From assembly GCF_009760405.1 (NCBI RefSeq), contig NZ_WRPP01000006.1, forward strand, positions 558,001 to 622,000: a stretch of DNA of 64,000 nt. Direction: 5' to 3'. Under the pieces are notes generated by a model. The model saw only the letters and a program-made list of their open reading frames with translations, was not told the DNA's origin and searched no databases. Origin of the DNA: Nocardia terrae. Lineage in GTDB: Bacteria; Actinomycetota; Actinomycetes; Mycobacteriales; Mycobacteriaceae. The translations under genes and the position numbers were made by a program. This document shows, in pieces, positions 51,483-59,807 of the stretch (positions are counted from its first letter, which is position 1; each line of letters opens with the position of its first letter).

Positions 51483-52027
51483 GCGCGAGCCGGAATCATC
51501 GGATACGCCCGGCGGACCGCCACCGCGGCGGCCGACCCGATCACGGTCTTGACGATGTCACCCGGGAGGAACGCGACGGAGGTGGTGAACGCCTTGGCCA
51601 GCGAGATGTGCGCGGCGGCCGCCATCCACGGAATCCCGATGGCGTACAGCACGATCGCGCCGCCCAGGAAGTTGATCGACAGCGCGAAGTAGATGTTGTA
51701 GTGCCGGTACACCCGTTCGGTGAGCCACCCGATCACGAACGCGCCGATCGGATAGGCGATCACGAACCCACCCGTCGGACCCATGATCACCGACAGCCCG
51801 CCGCGCCCGCCCGGCAGCACCGGCAGGCCGATGAAGACGAGCACATCGAACAACAGGATCGCCAGCGCGCCGCGCTTGGCGCCCAGGATCGACCCGGCGA
51901 GGATGACGCCGAGGGTTTGCGAGGTGAACGGCGCGAACGCACCCGGCAACTGGATCAGCGGGAAGAAGCCCAGAACCACCATGATTGCCGCGAACAGCGC
52001 GATCTGCGCCAAATCCCTACTACGCAC
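51479..52027 (-). CDS. bioY: Biotin transporter substrate-binding subunit BioY
   Basis: 182 residues, six membrane helices (ALFAAIMVVLGFFPLIQL, FTSQTLGVILAGSILG, LAILLFDVLVFIGLPVL, GGFVIAYPIGAFVIGWL, INFLGGAIVLYAIGIPW, AFLPGDIVKTVIGSAAAVA). The biotin-binding loop GGRGGLSVIMGPTGGFVIAYP is diagnostic of BioY (about residues 75-95). GTG 52027. It captures biotin at the outer face and works with BioM and BioN. The BioN gene ends 33 bases upstream. Confidence 0.94.
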   Translation of the reverse strand: MRSRDLAQIALFAAIMVVLGFFPLIQLPGAFAPFTSQTLGVILAGSILGAKRGALAILLFDVLVFIGLPVLPGGRGGLSVIMGPTGGFVIAYPIGAFVIGWLTERVYRHYNIYFALSINFLGGAIVLYAIGIPWMAAAAHISLAKAFTTSVAFLPGDIVKTVIGSAAAVAVRRAYPMIPARA

Positions 52028-52060
52028 CGAGGCATCCTAAATGGCGGGTGTTCGGACGGT

Positions 52061-52651
52061 TCAGTCCAGGCCGCGAGCGTCGAGCGCCTCGCCGACGCCA
52101 TCGGCCATGCGGAGTGTGCGGATCAATAGCGGAACCAGGAAGACCGTGCTGCGTTCGATGCCGCGGGCGCGCTGGGCGTCGCGAACCAGCTGGGCCTGCT
52201 CACGGATGACCGGGATGAATCGAATGGTCATGGCGACCAGCAGTCCGACGCGTTCGGGGCGCACGCCCAGCGGCCGCAGCGGCTGGAGCAGTCGCTCGAT
52301 GGTCTCGATCATGGCCGAGGTGCGTGTGGTCAGGGTCACCAGATTCGCTAGCAGAACCAGGGTGAGCAGGCGTTCTCCGACCAGGATCGCGCTCTGCCAG
52401 CCGGTGAAGATCACCTGCGCGACCATGATCAGCGCGAGGAACGGCGCGAGCCCGAGTACCTGCCGCCCGGTCGTGCGCCACGGAATGCGGGCCACCGCAT
52501 ACGAACCCAGCACCACCGCGAGCGCGACCGCCGGCCACACGATCGACGGCACGAAGAACAGCGCCGTCCCCGCGACCGCCAGCACCAGCAGTTTCGCGCC
52601 GGCGGGCACGGTATGCACCGGCGTCCGGGCGTCGTGGTACAGGCTGAGCAC
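52061..52651 (-). CDS. bioN: ECF transporter transmembrane subunit BioN (EcfT)
   Basis: 196 residues. Hydrophobic helices near the N-terminus (LVLAVAGTALFFVPSIVWPAVALAV, as two segments) and middle (VLGLAPFLALIMVAQVIF, LTLVLLANLVTL) precede the coupling helices with the EcfT-type AXG signatures (DAQRARGI and EALDARGLD). These contact the ATPase. GTG 52651 is the start. First gene of bioNYM; the 97 bases to the divergent dnaG hold the promoter region. I see no clear BioQ-type operator. Confidence 0.9.
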   Translation of the reverse strand: MLSLYHDARTPVHTVPAGAKLLVLAVAGTALFFVPSIVWPAVALAVVLGSYAVARIPWRTTGRQVLGLAPFLALIMVAQVIFTGWQSAILVGERLLTLVLLANLVTLTTRTSAMIETIERLLQPLRPLGVRPERVGLLVAMTIRFIPVIREQAQLVRDAQRARGIERSTVFLVPLLIRTLRMADGVGEALDARGLD

Positions 52652-52736
52652 CGATAGATCCTGGCATGCGCCGGAACGGGCATTCGGTCCGGCGTCCAGG
52701 CGTGCGTCCCGGTCCAGTGTGTCGGTGGGGCGAGGC

Positions 52737-52742
52737 TAGACT
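52737..52742 (+). promoter_or_regulatory. -10 element of a probable leaderless dnaG promoter
   Basis: TAGACT lies seven bases upstream of the dnaG GTG, so transcription would begin at or next to the start codon. No good -35 is evident. Confidence 0.5.
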
Positions 52743-52748
52743 CGTCGC

Positions 52749-54662
52749 GTGGCAGGCCGTATTCCGGACCGCGATATCGCGGCGATTCGTGAACGTGTCC
52801 GGATCGAGGATGTCGTGGGGGAGTACGTCACCCTCAAACGCGCCGGTGCGGACTCGATGAAGGGGCTGTGCCCGTTCCACGACGAGAAGTCCCCGTCGTT
52901 CCACGTCCGCCCGAATCACGGCGTCTTCCACTGCTTCGGCTGCGGTGAGGGCGGCGACGCGTTCGCGTTCCTGCAGAAGCTCGAGCACATCGGGTTCGTC
53001 GAGGCCGTCGAGCAGTTGGCCGACAAGGTCGGCTACAAGATCACTTACGAGGGTGGCGGCACCTCCGTGCAGCGTGACCGCGGCACCCGCGCCCGCCTGG
53101 TCGCCGCCAATGCCGCCGCGCACGAGTTCTACATGGCGCAACTCGGCGAGCATCAGGCCGAGGCGGCCCGCAAGTACCTCACCGACCGCAACTTCGACCA
53201 CAACGCCGCCCGCCAGTTCGGCTGCGGCTACGCCCCCAGCGGCTGGGACACGCTCACAAAGCACCTGCTGCGCAAGGGTTTCGACTTCAAGGAGCTGGAG
53301 GCCGCGGGCCTGTCCAAGCAGGGCCAGCGCGGCCCCATGGACCGCTTCCACCGCCGCCTGCTGTGGCCCATCCGCAATCTCGGCGGCGAGGTCATCGGCT
53401 TCGGTGCGCGACGGCTGTACGACGACGACACCATGACCGCCAAGTACATCAACACCTCGGAAACGTTGCTGTACAAGAAGTCCCAGGTGCTGTTCGGCCT
53501 CGACCACGCCAAGCGCGAGATCGCCAAGGGGCATCAGGCGGTCGTCGTCGAGGGCTACACCGATGTCATGGCCATGCACCTGTCCGGGGTGAAGACCGCG
53601 GTCGCGTCCTGCGGCACCGCCTTCGGCGACGAGCACCTCGCGATCCTGCGCCGCCTGCTCATGGACGACAACTTCTGGCGCGGCGAGATCATCTACACCT
53701 TCGACGGTGACGCCGCCGGTCAGGCCGCCGCCCTGAAGGCGTTCTCCGGCGACCAGAAACTGGCCGGGCAGACCTATATCGCCGTCGCCCCCGACGGCCT
53801 GGATCCGTGTGAGCTGCGTCAGCGCAACGGCGACGGCGCGGTCCGCGACCTGGTCGCCCGCCGAGTCCCGTTGTACGAGTTCGTCATTCGCGGCCTGCTC
53901 GCCGAGCACAACCTGGATTCGCCCGAGGGGCAGGTCGAGGCGCTGCGTCGCGGCGTCCCGGTGGTCGCCCAGATCAAGGACTTCGCGCTGCGCAAGGCCT
54001 ACGCCACCAAGCTCGCGGGCTGGGTCGGCTGGGACGACATCCAGCAGGTGGTCCGCCGCGTCGGCGACGAGGCCCGCAAGGGCGCCCGCGGCGGCAACGG
54101 CGCCAAACCCGGCATCCCCGAACGCGCTCCGCGCCAGGAGGCCGCCGCCCAGCCCGCCACCCGCCCCAACCCCAACGACCCCACCCTGCTCCCGCAGCGC
54201 CAAACCCTCGCCGCCGCACTGCAATACCCGGCCTACGCGGGCCCCGCCTTCGACTCCCTCGAGCCCGAAGCCTTCACCCACCCAGCCTACGTCGCGGTCC
54301 GCGCCGCCATCGTCGAAGCGGGCGGCACCGCCAGCGGCGTCAACGGCGCGGAATGGGCCGCCCTGGTCGCCGACAACACCGACGACCTCACCATGCGCGC
54401 CCTGGTCTCCGAACTGGCCGCCGAGCCGCTCCCGGTCAAGACCGCCGACGACATTCCCCGCTTCGTCACCGGCGTGCTGGCCCGCACCCAGGAATCCTGG
54501 GTGGGGCGTCAGGTAGCCGAACTGAAGTCCAAGCTCCAGCGCATCTCCTCGACCGAACAGTCCGAGGCGTACATGGCCTTGTTCGGCGACCTGGTCGCCC
54601 TGGAGCAGTACCGCAAGAGCCTCCTCACCCAAGCCATGGGCAACGGCGGCGAATTCGCCTAG
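52749..54662 (+). CDS. dnaG: DNA primase DnaG
   Basis: 637 residues. The CHC2 zinc finger is at ~40-65 (CPFHDEKSPSFH, then CFGCGEGGD). The RNA polymerase/Toprim core has VVEGYTDVMAMH, ASCGTAFGDEHL and FDGDAAGQAAAL. The C-terminal helicase-binding domain follows a Pro/Ala-rich linker (~445-470, RAPRQEAAAQPATRPNPNDP). It makes primers for lagging-strand synthesis. GTG 52749 is directly downstream of a TAGACT hexamer. Near dgt, as in mycobacteria. A weak 7-bp dyad (CCGCGAT/ATCGCGG, 54672-54703) follows the stop. Confidence 0.96.
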   Translation: MAGRIPDRDIAAIRERVRIEDVVGEYVTLKRAGADSMKGLCPFHDEKSPSFHVRPNHGVFHCFGCGEGGDAFAFLQKLEHIGFVEAVEQLADKVGYKITYEGGGTSVQRDRGTRARLVAANAAAHEFYMAQLGEHQAEAARKYLTDRNFDHNAARQFGCGYAPSGWDTLTKHLLRKGFDFKELEAAGLSKQGQRGPMDRFHRRLLWPIRNLGGEVIGFGARRLYDDDTMTAKYINTSETLLYKKSQVLFGLDHAKREIAKGHQAVVVEGYTDVMAMHLSGVKTAVASCGTAFGDEHLAILRRLLMDDNFWRGEIIYTFDGDAAGQAAALKAFSGDQKLAGQTYIAVAPDGLDPCELRQRNGDGAVRDLVARRVPLYEFVIRGLLAEHNLDSPEGQVEALRRGVPVVAQIKDFALRKAYATKLAGWVGWDDIQQVVRRVGDEARKGARGGNGAKPGIPERAPRQEAAAQPATRPNPNDPTLLPQRQTLAAALQYPAYAGPAFDSLEPEAFTHPAYVAVRAAIVEAGGTASGVNGAEWAALVADNTDDLTMRALVSELAAEPLPVKTADDIPRFVTGVLARTQESWVGRQVAELKSKLQRISSTEQSEAYMALFGDLVALEQYRKSLLTQAMGNGGEFA

Positions 54663-54744
54663 CCCGGGGAACCGCGATGTACCCGGTGTCAGGCATATCG
54701 CGGAATACGGTTGGTGTAAAAGCCAATCGGTGAAGGAGCCGGAG

Positions 54745-55436
54745 ATGTCCGTGCGGGGAAGAAGCGGGGCCTACGGGATCGACGCACCCTACGTCCCGAT
54801 CGGCTGGGGGCTCGGCGGAGTGGTGGCGCTGGCCGCCGGCATCGTGATCTCGGTGGCGGACAGTCCGATTCATGTGTGTGGCCGTTGGCCATCGGGGTCT
54901 TCCTGCTACTGGGCGCGGGCCTGTATCTGCGCACCACGCTGCGCGGCAAGTTCGAGATCTGGGCGGACGTGCTGGATCGGCTCGGCCTGGAAGAGGGGCA
55001 GCGGGTACTCGATCTGGGATGCGGTCGGGGCGCGGTACTGCTCGCCGTGGCCGCGCGGGTCGGGTCGCACGGCCGGGCGGTCGGCGTGGATCTCTGGCGC
55101 AGCGTCGACCAATCGGGCAACGCTGCCGAGGTCACCGAGCGCAATGCGGCCGCGGAAGGCGTCGCCGACCGGGTCGAGTTGCACACGGCGAACATGACCG
55201 CGCTGCCGTTCCCCGACGAGTCCTTCGACGTCGTGGTCAGCAGCCTGGCCATCCACAACATCAAGGGCGACCCGGGCCGCGCCGAGGTGATCCGGGAGGC
55301 GGTCCGGGTGCTCGAGCCCGGCGGCAAGCTCGCGATCGCCGACATCAAATCCGCCGACCTGTACCGCCGCAAAGCCGGGATAGTGCGTATTCTCTTGACG
55401 GGCAACGATTCCCGGCAGCCTCAGCGACGCAACTGA
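54745..55436 (+). pseudogene. SAM-dependent methyltransferase, frameshifted and shortened at its C-terminus
   Basis: ATG 54745 (GAAGGAGCCGGAG upstream) opens a membrane-anchored start (SGAYGIDAPYVPIGWG, GGVVALAAGIVISVADSPIH). It leaves frame at the TGTGTG run at 54873-54880. The next frame continues sensibly with WPLAIGVFLLLGAGLYLR and a class I methyltransferase core: motif I RVLDLGCGRGAVLLAV, acidic loop VGVDLW, PFPDESFDVVVSSLAIHN and RVLEPGGKLAIADI. A two-base (TG) expansion explains the shift. The C-terminus after SADLYRR is short and odd (GNDSRQPQRRN), lacking the usual last strands, which suggests a second lesion. Either a decayed gene, a slippage/phase-variable gene or a sequencing error. 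It overlaps the next gene by 16 bases. Confidence 0.75.
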
Positions 55437-55666
55437 TCCTGCGGCACGAGAATGGTGGTCCGCTCGTCCAGCGGCACCATCGGCTCCAACTTTGGCTGGG
55501 TGCTCAACTTGTCCGAGAGCTTCTGCCGCCCCATCATCACAACCTTCCGTGTGACAGGACTCTCACTGATCGCGCGGGTCGTCTTACTGATCTGCTCATA
55601 CCGAGCCCGCCCGGCCTTGGCGCCCAGCACATACCCAGCCGCCACACCGATGATCAACCGCAGCAT
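55421..55666 (-). CDS. Small membrane-associated protein (YtxH-like)
   Basis: 81 residues from ATG 55666. It starts with MLRLIIGVAAGYVLGAKAG, a short Gly-zipper membrane segment, followed by RARYEQISKTTRAI and a helical, charged tail. This is the pattern of the small YtxH-like proteins frequent in actinobacteria; role unknown. An in-frame extension to 55741 is Gly/Arg-rich and less convincing. It is convergent with, and overlaps, the broken methyltransferase. Confidence 0.7.
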   Translation of the reverse strand: MLRLIIGVAAGYVLGAKAGRARYEQISKTTRAISESPVTRKVVMMGRQKLSDKLSTQPKLEPMVPLDERTTILVPQDQLRR

Positions 55667-55854
55667 CCCGAGAAGCTCCCTCCATAGACCATTCCGCCCC
55701 CACATCCTGCCCGACCCCACCCCCACCTGTCGATCCGGCACCCCGTGTCCCCAACCCCCATGTTCCCGCAGGTAGAGCCGCGATTTGGGAACTGTACAAC
55801 CGATACGCTAAAGTTTTCTCCGGCCGGTCCGAGAGGCACCGGCCAGGGAAACAA

Positions 55855-55927
55855 TCCCCTATAGCTCAATTGGCAGAGCAGCCGACTGTTAATCGGCAGG
55901 TTTCTGGTTCGAGTCCAGATGGGGGAG
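55855..55927 (+). tRNA. tRNA-Asn (anticodon GUU)
   Basis: A cloverleaf can be drawn. Acceptor TCCCCTA with TGGGGGA (one T-G pair), D-arm TAGCTCAATTGGCAGAGCA, anticodon stem GCCGA/TCGGC with loop CTGTTAA (GTT at 55888-55890), variable AGGTT and T-arm TCTGG-TTCGAGT-CCAGA. Discriminator G55927; CCA is not encoded. The integrase gene lies just downstream, so the 3' half of this tRNA is the likely attachment site. Confidence 0.96.
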
Positions 55928-55934
55928 CAAGAAT

Positions 55935-55975
55935 AGGCCCCTGACCAGGGAATCTGGTCAGGGGCCTGATTCGTT
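55935..55975 (+). terminator. Terminator of tRNA-Asn
   Basis: A perfect 14-bp stem AGGCCCCTGACCAG (55935-55948) with its complement at 55954-55967, five-base loop, followed by GATTCGTTT. Confidence 0.8.
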
Positions 55976-56035
55976 TCATCGGTTAGATTCGACCATTTCC
56001 AAGAAAACACCAAAAATTCAGCGCCACACCGTTCG

Positions 56036-57334
56036 TCAGCGGGTAGCCGTGCCGAATCCCTGTTCCAGCACGGCCGATGAGTCCGGTGCCTGCTGGGGTG
56101 ACGCGATGTAGTGCCGCTCGGTGATGCCCTCGCGGGAGTGCCCCAACTGTTTGGCGGCAGTCTTCGAATCCGACGCTTCGGCGATCTGTGTTGCGACCGC
56201 TTTCCGGAACGTGTACTGTGTCACGTCCTTGTACAGCGTGCCACGGGCAGCCCGCCATGTCCGGTTGAAGTTGTGGGGATCGCGAAGCACCCCACCGCGG
56301 CCAGGAAAGACGAGCGCGACCTTGTCCTCTTCCTCCACCACGTTGCCGCCCACCTCGCGCAGCGCCTTTACCTTGCACATCCGGCCATGCGTTGGGTCGT
56401 CGCGCAGCCGCTTCAGCATCTGGATTGTGAACGGGGGCAAGGCGACGATCCGGTACCCGGCATCGGATTTCGTCCACTCCTGCCGGAAGAGCCCCTTCCC
56501 GTTCAGTCTGACGACGGTCGCCGAGACGGTGAATGTCGCTGGCTCCGCAGCGAAATCGAACTGATCCCAGGATGCAGCCAGCGCTTCTCCGGGGCGCACG
56601 CCGGAGCCGAGGACCAGATCGGCTACATCGAGCACGAGCCGATCTCGTTTCGGGCCATGGGTATACGCAGGGGTTCCCGGAATCTCTTTCCCCGCCAGCC
56701 ACTCCCGAAGCTGAGCACGCAGGCCGTCCAAGCGGTCGCGCTCGATGGCTTTGGGCTTGGACTTACGTCTGCGCATGCGGGAGGTGTCGCGCACCGGGTT
56801 CTCCGTCAGGGCCCCGTACCGGACGGCGACTCCCATGATGCCGGTCAGAATGACCTTGTGTAACCGCGCCTTTGATTTCAGTCCGGCGGTGACGATCGAC
56901 TGGATGTGTTCATCGAGTCGGCCTGTATCCGCTTCCCACACACGAAGATTCCCCAGAGTGGGACGCAGCTTGATCGTATCCTTCTTGGCCCGCGTGTCCT
57001 CGCTGGCCTCGATCTCCCTCTTGTACAAGTCGAAGGACTGCTGACCGATGCCTTCGTCTTGTTTCATCTCATCGAGCCACATATCCATGAGGAGCGCGAG
57101 ACGCGTATCGCGGTTGACCTTGCCACGCGCGCGGCCTTTGTACTGCTTCTGGCGTGCCGTGAGTTTCTTGCGCAACTCCGCCTTCGCCTTGCTCTCGGTC
57201 GGCCCGTATGCCTCCACTAGACGGCCCTTGCCGTCGTAGTCGCGGAATGTGGCCCAGGCTCTCCACCTGCTGTCCTTCTGCTCTTTGGCACCGATGTCAC
57301 CGTAACTGCCGAGTTCGGTTACTGGCCTTGGCAT
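56036..57334 (-). CDS. int: Tyrosine recombinase / phage-type integrase
   Basis: 432 residues. An N-terminal arm-binding/AP2-like region (RWRAWATFRDYDGKGRLVEAY), a core-binding SAM-like domain (~75-170), and a catalytic domain. The first catalytic Arg is in GSGVRPGEAL, the beta-hairpin Lys in WTKSDAGYR, the second Arg in QYTFRKAVATQ, and the box II His and Tyr nucleophile in LGHSREGITERHYIA. The position before TFR, usually His, is Tyr here. ATG 57334 was selected; an upstream in-frame extension overlaps the excisionase gene and reads as random sequence. It faces tRNA-Asn, its likely target, and follows xis by 25 bases. Confidence 0.92.
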   Translation of the reverse strand: MPRPVTELGSYGDIGAKEQKDSRWRAWATFRDYDGKGRLVEAYGPTESKAKAELRKKLTARQKQYKGRARGKVNRDTRLALLMDMWLDEMKQDEGIGQQSFDLYKREIEASEDTRAKKDTIKLRPTLGNLRVWEADTGRLDEHIQSIVTAGLKSKARLHKVILTGIMGVAVRYGALTENPVRDTSRMRRRKSKPKAIERDRLDGLRAQLREWLAGKEIPGTPAYTHGPKRDRLVLDVADLVLGSGVRPGEALAASWDQFDFAAEPATFTVSATVVRLNGKGLFRQEWTKSDAGYRIVALPPFTIQMLKRLRDDPTHGRMCKVKALREVGGNVVEEEDKVALVFPGRGGVLRDPHNFNRTWRAARGTLYKDVTQYTFRKAVATQIAEASDSKTAAKQLGHSREGITERHYIASPQQAPDSSAVLEQGFGTATR

Positions 57335-57359
57335 TCCGGTCCCCTTCGTCGCGGTCGGG

Positions 57360-57608
57360 TCATGCTGCTTCTGGTTGCTCCTCGGTATGCACCATGTGCA
57401 TCTCGAGGTAGGCGTCCAGATCCGCGAGCCGATACATGCACGACTTGCCGGATGGCTTCGAGTAGCGGGGCCCGTGCCTGTCAGCGGCCCAGTTCGCGAG
57501 GGTGCGAGGGTGGACACCGAGGTATTCCCCCGCTTCCTTGCGAGTGAGCCACCGCTTGCCGACGAGGTCAGCTTCAGCGTCGCACTCGTAGTCCGGTCGG
57601 GCCGTCAC
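57360..57608 (-). CDS. xis: Excisionase-like helix-turn-helix protein
   Basis: 82 residues, GTG start at 57608. The MerR/excisionase-type winged helix reads WLTRKEAGEYLGVHPRTLANW, split as helix-turn-helix at ~20-40, followed by a wing (YSKPSGKSCMYRLADLDAYLE). It is upstream of, and co-directional with, the integrase gene, the classic xis-int arrangement of actinobacterial integrative elements. It would direct excision together with the integrase. Confidence 0.85.
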   Translation of the reverse strand: MTARPDYECDAEADLVGKRWLTRKEAGEYLGVHPRTLANWAADRHGPRYSKPSGKSCMYRLADLDAYLEMHMVHTEEQPEAA

Positions 57609-58179
57609 AGTCGCGTTCCCGTCTGATCGGCCGGTTGGGATCCGGACGCGGCACGATCAACCCTCCCTACGGCCTGAATCGTCAAGTCGCCCCTGAGCAG
57701 TCGGTCTTCGCGCGGCCCGGCGTGGACCCGGCGCATACTGTGGGGCCTGCTGGGTATGTAGCCCGGGATCTGCGGCCTGCCTGCCGCACACGACACCCAC
57801 AACGCGTGGCGGTGGGGGTTGCCTACCACCGGTACCGGCGGGCGGTCAGCTACGTGTATGAGCTGGTGACAGGGCCTGGACATAAGGGCCGCCTTTCGGG
57901 TGAACGAGGCTGTGCGTGCACCCAGTACTGGCACCTCTGACCCCGAAAATCCGGGTCGGCTTTCCTGAAACTTCGAAAGATGACAAAAATCGAGTATTCG
58001 GGAAGCCTCGAGCTGGCCGTTTGGATCCGCCAGAGTGAAGTCGCGAGAAGTTTGCTCCAATCTTGTGTGGTGAGGTCAGTGGCGGTTAGGGTGGCGGAAA
58101 TCCGATGTTGATCAGTGCTGCGCGGAGTTGAACCGAATGGTTGCTCGGCCAGCAGAGGGAGAAGTTCGGGGGTTGCCGC
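57609..58179. other. 571-base stretch without a convincing gene
   Basis: This lies between the excisionase and the WXG100 gene. Overlapping open frames exist on both strands (for example 57605-58060 minus, 57635-57940 plus), but neither has recognisable domains, good start signals or a sensible composition. Near 57941-57959 a weak dyad GACCC...GGGTC is seen. Base composition falls in GC around 57960-58000. It may contain remnants of the element's replication/transfer module and the right junction. Confidence 0.5.
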
Positions 58180-58509
58180 GTGGCCGATGAACTGCACGCC
58201 CGATTCGCCGACATGCGCTCGTCGGCCAGTCAGCTGACCCAATGGGCGAACGAAAGCGCGGGGATCTTCGCCTCAGGGCACAAGGAGATCGAGGACGCAG
58301 CCTCCGGGTGGGTCGGCAGCTCGGCAGCGGCATTGAGCGGCGCGCTGGAGAAGCTGCACTCCTCTGCGAACGCGTTGACCGGCAACCTCGACAACCACTC
58401 GACCCACATCCACACGGCGGCGACGGAACTGCACAGGACAGATTCCGAGTGGCGGGACCAGCTCAATCAGTACGTTGATGAGCCGGGGCGGAGCTCGCTC
58501 GACTTATGA
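58180..58509 (+). CDS. WXG100-family (ESX-type) protein
   Basis: 109 residues, two-helix hairpin: helix 1 ELHARFADMRSSASQLTQWA, turn motif GWVGSSAAAL (WXG-type at ~45), and helix 2 ALEKLHSSANALTGNLDNHS. These small proteins are secreted by type VII systems, often as partners of larger effectors. GTG 58180 has GGGGG upstream at 58167-58172. The next gene begins within its last codons (four-base overlap), so they are co-translated and probably form a heterodimeric substrate pair. Confidence 0.85.
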   Translation: MADELHARFADMRSSASQLTQWANESAGIFASGHKEIEDAASGWVGSSAAALSGALEKLHSSANALTGNLDNHSTHIHTAATELHRTDSEWRDQLNQYVDEPGRSSLDL

Positions 58510-59807
58510 TCACGATCGCCGACATCGATCGCTGGAGCATCGATGACCTCGACCGGGTGTTCCAAGTCTGCTCCGCGCACGCCGACCACTGCGGCGAACG
58601 CCGCGAGGATCTGGGCAATCTCCAGACCTTCCAAACCTGGGGCGGAGGTGCCGCGGAGGCGGCCAAGCTCTCGGTCGGCAAAACACGGGTCGATTTCGAT
58701 GCGCACGGCGATCACGTGTCCGCCATCGCCACCGCCGCCAGCACGGCATCGATCGAAGTGACAGCCGTCAAGCAGAAGCTGGCCGCGCTGCGGGCCACCG
58801 CGCAGCAACAGTCGCTGCTGATCGGTGAGGACGGCAAGGTCATCGCCGCGGTATGCGCGGTCGACGCCAAAGAGCAGGCCAAGATCGAAGCCAACCGTGC
58901 CGCCCTGCAACTCGAGGTCAACCAGCTGTTGATCAACGCCCAGGCGGTCGACGACGATTTGGCCGAAGCCATCAACGGCGCGGACGGACAGATCAGCGAA
59001 TCCGCAGTCGCAGCACACAATCACACGCCGGAGATCGCCGGCGTATACGGGCTCGGGTCGCTCGGGATGCCCGATTACCCCGACGGCTCGCTGACCAACG
59101 AAGAGACCCGAAACTACTACGCCGAGGCCGAGAAACGACTCAAGGCGCTCAACGACCAGTTGGCGCATTCCGATCTCACCACAGAGCAGCGAGCCACGAT
59201 CGCGCAGGAACTGCGCAACGAAATACGGTCCAAGGCCCGCGAACTGATGGCCGACCGAGATGCGGCGGCCGCCCTCAACCAAGGCGAGCCGAACAAGACC
59301 CTCGACGAGCTCGTCGACAGCAAGATGGCCCGCAAGGGCATGACTCGCGAACAAGCGCTCGAGGACATCATCAAATCCTCGAGCCAAAGCCGAGGATCGG
59401 TGAACGCAAGTTTGGGCGTCGATCCGGAGAATCCGAAGCTGCCCAATCTGGACGAGGTGCGGGCACGCGTAGGAGCCGCACCACCGGGTGCCGATCCGCC
59501 GCCGATCGAGCTCGGGGCCGGCTCCCGGGCGCTGCGCATCGCGGGCAAGGCTGCGCTCCCGCTCGCCGTGGCCTATGAGGCGTGGGATGGCTACAACCAG
59601 GTGAAGGCCGGGACCGAGTCGATTCCCGAAGCGGTCGGCACCGGAACGGGTGCGGTCGGCGGCATGTTGATCGGCGCCGAGTACGGCGCGACGGTAGGTG
59701 CTTTCGGCGGGCCGGTCGGTGTCGCGGTCGGCGGGCTTCTCGGCGGTGTCATCGGAGGAGTCGGTGGCGGCATGTTCGGCAAAACGATCGGTGGGTGGTT
59801 CTCGTGA
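58506..59807 (+). CDS. Candidate type VII effector with glycine-zipper C-terminus
   Basis: 433 residues. The N-terminal ~110 residues are a helical, WXG/EspC-like region (CGERREDLGNLQTFQTWGGG, turn-like TWGGGAA). A charged helical middle (~115-330) follows, including NNY-type helices with YYAEAEKRLKALNDQLA. The C-terminal 56 residues (378-433) are a continuous glycine zipper: GTGAVGGMLIGAEYGATVG, VGVAVGGLLGGVIGGVGGG and a final GKTIGGWFS. This looks like a membrane-inserting, pore-forming tip. No enzyme motif is visible. ATG 58506 overlaps the WXG100 stop and the following gene overlaps its stop. The effector role is inferred from architecture. Confidence 0.7.
   Translation: MITIADIDRWSIDDLDRVFQVCSAHADHCGERREDLGNLQTFQTWGGGAAEAAKLSVGKTRVDFDAHGDHVSAIATAASTASIEVTAVKQKLAALRATAQQQSLLIGEDGKVIAAVCAVDAKEQAKIEANRAALQLEVNQLLINAQAVDDDLAEAINGADGQISESAVAAHNHTPEIAGVYGLGSLGMPDYPDGSLTNEETRNYYAEAEKRLKALNDQLAHSDLTTEQRATIAQELRNEIRSKARELMADRDAAAALNQGEPNKTLDELVDSKMARKGMTREQALEDIIKSSSQSRGSVNASLGVDPENPKLPNLDEVRARVGAAPPGADPPPIELGAGSRALRIAGKAALPLAVAYEAWDGYNQVKAGTESIPEAVGTGTGAVGGMLIGAEYGATVGAFGGPVGVAVGGLLGGVIGGVGGGMFGKTIGGWFS

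Larger units (their letters stand above)
55900..57608. mobile_element. Integrated element (recombinase end) at tRNA-Asn
   Basis: Tyrosine recombinase and excisionase genes lie immediately downstream of tRNA-Asn, the standard arrangement for an actinobacterial integrative element or prophage inserted at a tRNA 3' end. The left end is presumably within the tRNA T-arm/acceptor. I found no second copy of the tRNA 3' sequence up to 64000, and no replication or transfer genes, so the right end is either outside the window or lost. The extent given covers only the recognisable part. Confidence 0.55.

Noticed and set aside
57605..58060. 151-residue minus-strand frame upstream of the excisionase
   Set aside because: It overlaps the excisionase start by four bases, but the composition is irregular, there is no domain and a plus-strand frame competes. 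It may be a remnant, so the stretch was left as unassigned.
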